DNA of 22,912 nucleotides from a virus. The stretch is from the IMG/VR virus record IMGVR_UViG_3300025314_000511, positions 1 through 22,912 of that record; one strand, written 5' to 3'. Under the pieces are notes generated by a model, which had not been told where the DNA came from, made no database searches, and saw only the letters and a list, made by a program, of their open reading frames with translations. The position numbers and the translations under genes are program-made. Positions 20,483-22,912 of this stretch are shown piece after piece. Position 1 is the stretch's first letter. Each line of letters begins with the position of its first letter.

Positions 20483-22587
20483 TGAGAAAAGAACATAAAT
20501 ACAGGGATTTGACCCACGACCAGCATGAAGAACTGTTTTTCAACTATCTTATTGATAGTTGGAGCTTTTCAAAAGTTGCATCCTTTGCCCGGAATGAAAA
20601 AGCGTTTGAAATGTCATACATTTATAGACAGCCTTTCAAAATGTCATCTTCAATGGTTGCAGGGTCTGCTTATCATGCAGCAATGGAATTGTTTTTTACT
20701 GATTTGAAAGATGGTGTAAAAAATGACCTTGCAACCTTGCAACTGGAAGCATACGCATCCATTGATAATGTTATGCCGAACCAGTGGAAAATTCAGAAAA
20801 CAACTCCTACAATTGAGGATTGCAGGGATAAAGCTACCAAAGGCGTGAATGCTTTATTAAAAAACTTTTTCTCTGATTACTCACTTTTTGAATCCGAAAT
20901 TAAAGAGGTGCTATTTGTCGAATGCAAGTTAGACCAATTTTTAACGATAAACGGTGTCGATATTCCTTTGCCCTGCCATTTACGAATAGATTTGATAATT
21001 AAAACCAATAACGATAAAATTGTAATTATTGACCATAAATCAAAGGCAAGTTTTTCAGATGAAAAAGAATTAAAATTTTCAATCGGGAAACAGGCTATTA
21101 CTTATACTTTGGGATTTGAAGCTGAAAGCGGTTTAACAGTTGATGAGGTTTGGTTTATTGAAAATAAAACTTCTGAAAATCGGGATAAATCACCGCAAAT
21201 AAGCTGTTTTAAAATGGCAATGGATAAAGATACTCGCCGATTGTACGAAGCGATGCTATATGAGCCATTAAAGCGCATGCTGGAAGCTGTATCAAATCCT
21301 GACTATGTTTACTTAATTAACGAAAGCGACAATTTTGTGGACAAAGCAGAAATATACGAGTTTTGGGCAATGACAATGATAGCGGAGGTGGACGATTTCA
21401 ATATTCAATATTCAAAAAAAGGAATGATTGAGAAACGATTAAAGAAAATAAGGGATAGTTCTATTGCTGTTATTTCACCACAAGTAATAAAAAAATTCAG
21501 AGAAAATGCAAGTGAGTTTATTCAATTTGATTTAACAAATAAAGATATGACAAAGCAGGAAAAAATAGAACACATTTTAAGGTCACTTTCAATAGTTGTA
21601 AAGGTTGCCCACACATTTACAGGGTATAGTTCTGACACCTTTTTAATTGAAGTTTCTGCCGGAACAAATTTAGCAAGTGTGCAAAGATTCAAGTTAGATA
21701 TTGCAAGTGCTTTAAACGTTGAATCAATACGTATGATGAAAGATTTATACGTACACGACGGAAAGTCTTATTTGGCAGTCGAAAGCTCTAAGGTGAGGGA
21801 AAATGACCTGTTATTTGATGCAAAATATTTAGAAGGTTCAAAAATTCCAATCGGAATTAATAACTTTGAAAAAACTATTTACTGGAATGTTGAAAATCCA
21901 AGTACTCCGCACGTTTTAATATGCGGTTCAACTGGCTCAGGAAAATCAGTTTGTATAATTTCAATTATTGAATACGCAAAAATTTACGGATTTGATGAAA
22001 TACAAATCTTCGACCCAAAATTTGAATTTACAAAATATAAAGGTTCAAAAGTTTCAGTTTATAATGATATTGAACATATTGAAACTGTTATGGAATCAAT
22101 GGTTGAAGAAATGCAAATGCTTGTAAAAACTGGCAAAAAGAAAAATACTTTAATCGTTTTTGATGAGTTTGCAGATGCTCTTTCTCAGGCTCGTACTGGC
22201 AATGAATTAGATGTGAAAAGTATGGTACAAACTGGATTTACAAAAATAAAAGGAATGTTTGGGCAGGAAATGATACCTAAAATGGAATTAAAAACAACCG
22301 GAGTAAAAAAATCATTAGAAGAAAATCTAAAAATCCTTTTACAAAAAGGTCGTTCATCTGGTTATCGCATTATTGCAGCTACTCAAAGAGCATCAGTAAA
22401 AGTAATTACCGGAGATGCGAAAGTTAATTTCCCTGTTCAAATATGCTTTAAAGTTCCAAAAGCAGTGGATTCTAAGGTTGTAATTGATGAAGAGGGTGCT
22501 GAAAGTTTGTCCGGCAAAGGTGATGGTTTAATAAAATCACCTGAGTATTTAGGAGTTGTAAGATTCCAGGCGTTCTATAAAAACTAA
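20482..22587 (+). CDS. PD-(D/E)XK exonuclease fused to an FtsK-type DNA translocase
   Basis: 701 residues with two enzymatic parts. Residues 1-290: RecB/Cas4-like exonuclease, with SFSKVASFAR (28-37), GSAYHAAME (61-69, H65), RID (D170), IIDHK (D184, K186) and QAITY (Q204, Y208), i.e. all core motifs of the fold. Residues about 365-445: alpha/beta region like the FtsK alpha domain. Residues about 470-700: RecA-type motor with HVLICGSTGSGKS (Walker A, K488), TLIVFDEFADAL (Walker B, D561, E562), IIAATQRASV and a terminal GxGDGLI element. The winged-helix gamma domain of FtsK is missing. It probably cuts or resects DNA while moving along it, in partnership with the annealing protein. One long uninterrupted frame, so the fusion is real. 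Confidence 0.85.
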   Translation: MRKEHKYRDLTHDQHEELFFNYLIDSWSFSKVASFARNEKAFEMSYIYRQPFKMSSSMVAGSAYHAAMELFFTDLKDGVKNDLATLQLEAYASIDNVMPNQWKIQKTTPTIEDCRDKATKGVNALLKNFFSDYSLFESEIKEVLFVECKLDQFLTINGVDIPLPCHLRIDLIIKTNNDKIVIIDHKSKASFSDEKELKFSIGKQAITYTLGFEAESGLTVDEVWFIENKTSENRDKSPQISCFKMAMDKDTRRLYEAMLYEPLKRMLEAVSNPDYVYLINESDNFVDKAEIYEFWAMTMIAEVDDFNIQYSKKGMIEKRLKKIRDSSIAVISPQVIKKFRENASEFIQFDLTNKDMTKQEKIEHILRSLSIVVKVAHTFTGYSSDTFLIEVSAGTNLASVQRFKLDIASALNVESIRMMKDLYVHDGKSYLAVESSKVRENDLLFDAKYLEGSKIPIGINNFEKTIYWNVENPSTPHVLICGSTGSGKSVCIISIIEYAKIYGFDEIQIFDPKFEFTKYKGSKVSVYNDIEHIETVMESMVEEMQMLVKTGKKKNTLIVFDEFADALSQARTGNELDVKSMVQTGFTKIKGMFGQEMIPKMELKTTGVKKSLEENLKILLQKGRSSGYRIIAATQRASVKVITGDAKVNFPVQICFKVPKAVDSKVVIDEEGAESLSGKGDGLIKSPEYLGVVRFQAFYKN

Positions 22588-22591
22588 CAAA

Positions 22592-22711
22592 ATGAAAGAC
22601 CTCTTAGACCGTAAAGCAGAATTACAAAAGGATTTAGATGCTTTGATTAAGGCTCTTGCTTCTACTATGGAAGCTATGAAAAAATGTGATGCAATGATTA
22701 AACTAAACTAA
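22592..22711 (+). CDS. Small coiled-coil protein (39 residues)
   Basis: MKDLLDRKAELQKDLDALIK then ALASTMEAMKKCDAMIKLN: one continuous amphipathic helix with Leu/Ile at heptad-like spacing. Begins four bases after the nuclease-translocase stop and ends four bases before the next ATG. Possibly an accessory or oligomerising partner of the large protein; unrecognised. Confidence 0.5.
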   Translation: MKDLLDRKAELQKDLDALIKALASTMEAMKKCDAMIKLN

Positions 22712-22715
22712 AAAC

Positions 22716-22912
22716 ATGAAAAAACAAATCGAATTATTAAAAAAATACGGAATACGTAATTACTCCGTTGAAAATGGAAAAATAACTATCAATGGTTCTT
22801 TGTATTTAAGAAGCCTTACAAGTGCTGACAAAGACTTCCTGAAAAGTACTACTATCAATGGTTCTTTGTATTTAAGAAGCCTTACAAGTGCTGACAAAGA
22901 CTTCCTGAAAAG
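22716..22912 (+). CDS. Repeat protein (leucine-rich/solenoid type), 5' part
   Basis: ATG 22716, open to the right edge (65 codons). After MKKQIELLKKYGIRNYSVEN it enters 22-residue repeats with the pattern INGSLYLRSLTSADKDFLKS. The G-S-L-x-L-x-S-L-T spacing resembles the short leucine-rich or beta-solenoid repeats found in phage and bacterial proteins. The number of repeats and the end of the gene lie outside the window. Function unknown; repeat solenoids usually bind proteins or glycans. Confidence 0.6.
   Translation, partial: MKKQIELLKKYGIRNYSVENGKITINGSLYLRSLTSADKDFLKSTTINGSLYLRSLTSADKDFLK
22785..22912 (+). repeat. Tandem 66-bp repeat, two copies to the edge
   Basis: Unit 1 is 22785-22850; unit 2 begins at 22851 and is identical over its 62 visible bases. 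The unit is in frame (22 codons). Base-perfect identity including synonymous sites points to recent duplication, or to an assembly end inside a longer array. Confidence 0.9.

Noticed and set aside
22785-22912. CRISPR-like array
   Set aside because: The repeats are directly joined 66-bp coding units without spacers.
1-22912. tRNA genes, integrase, transposase or attachment sites
   Set aside because: None could be seen by reading both strands; no cloverleaf-like structures, recombinase motifs or flanking direct repeats around the inserted cassette were found by eye.

Overview
The window is part of a tailed double-stranded DNA phage or prophage of a Bacteroidota host. The DNA is AT-rich. Candidate promoters fit the Bacteroidetes pattern (TAnnTTTG at -7, in several cases TTTG 19-20 nt upstream) rather than the E. 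coli pattern. Several structural proteins, notably the Cys-rich capsid and portal, resemble types I associate with Bacteroidota phages. No integrase or classical repressor is visible, so free phage versus prophage cannot be decided.

Minus strand, right to left (16978 to 1), late module: two small genes of unknown function, an ASCH-domain protein, a 23-residue peptide, a PAPS-reductase-like/ParB-like pair (the ParB gene broken at a G8 tract), small and large terminase subunits, portal, and an SPP1 gp7-like minor head protein. After a 3.2-kb interruption come two small proteins, scaffold, major capsid protein, a virion protein, head-tail joining candidates, a small membrane protein, a tail assembly chaperone with a probable -1 frameshift (lambda G/GT style), and the start of the tape measure protein. 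Many genes are coupled by ATGA or TAATG overlaps.

Plus strand, 6703-9835: a cassette sits inside the late module on the opposite strand, with its own promoter and an intrinsic terminator that lies antisense inside the minor head gene. It encodes a small zinc finger, two phage hypothetical proteins, two glycosyltransferase-like proteins, an FkbM-type methyltransferase and a surface-type lipoprotein. This is the architecture of a moron, probably one that alters the host surface.

Plus strand, 17249 to the right edge: the early module. A string of very small genes is linked almost without gaps by ATGA overlaps. It leads to a recombination pair: a putative single-strand annealing protein, and a 701-residue fusion of a PD-(D/E)XK exonuclease to an FtsK-type DNA motor. 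The window ends inside a gene built from perfect 66-bp repeats.

Between late and early modules, 16979-17248 holds divergent promoters and a perfect palindrome. A second, 18-bp perfect palindrome sits on a promoter at 16052-16077. The scaffold gene has a leader with two tandem hairpins whose four differences are all compensatory, and this is the strongest candidate here for an undescribed RNA element.
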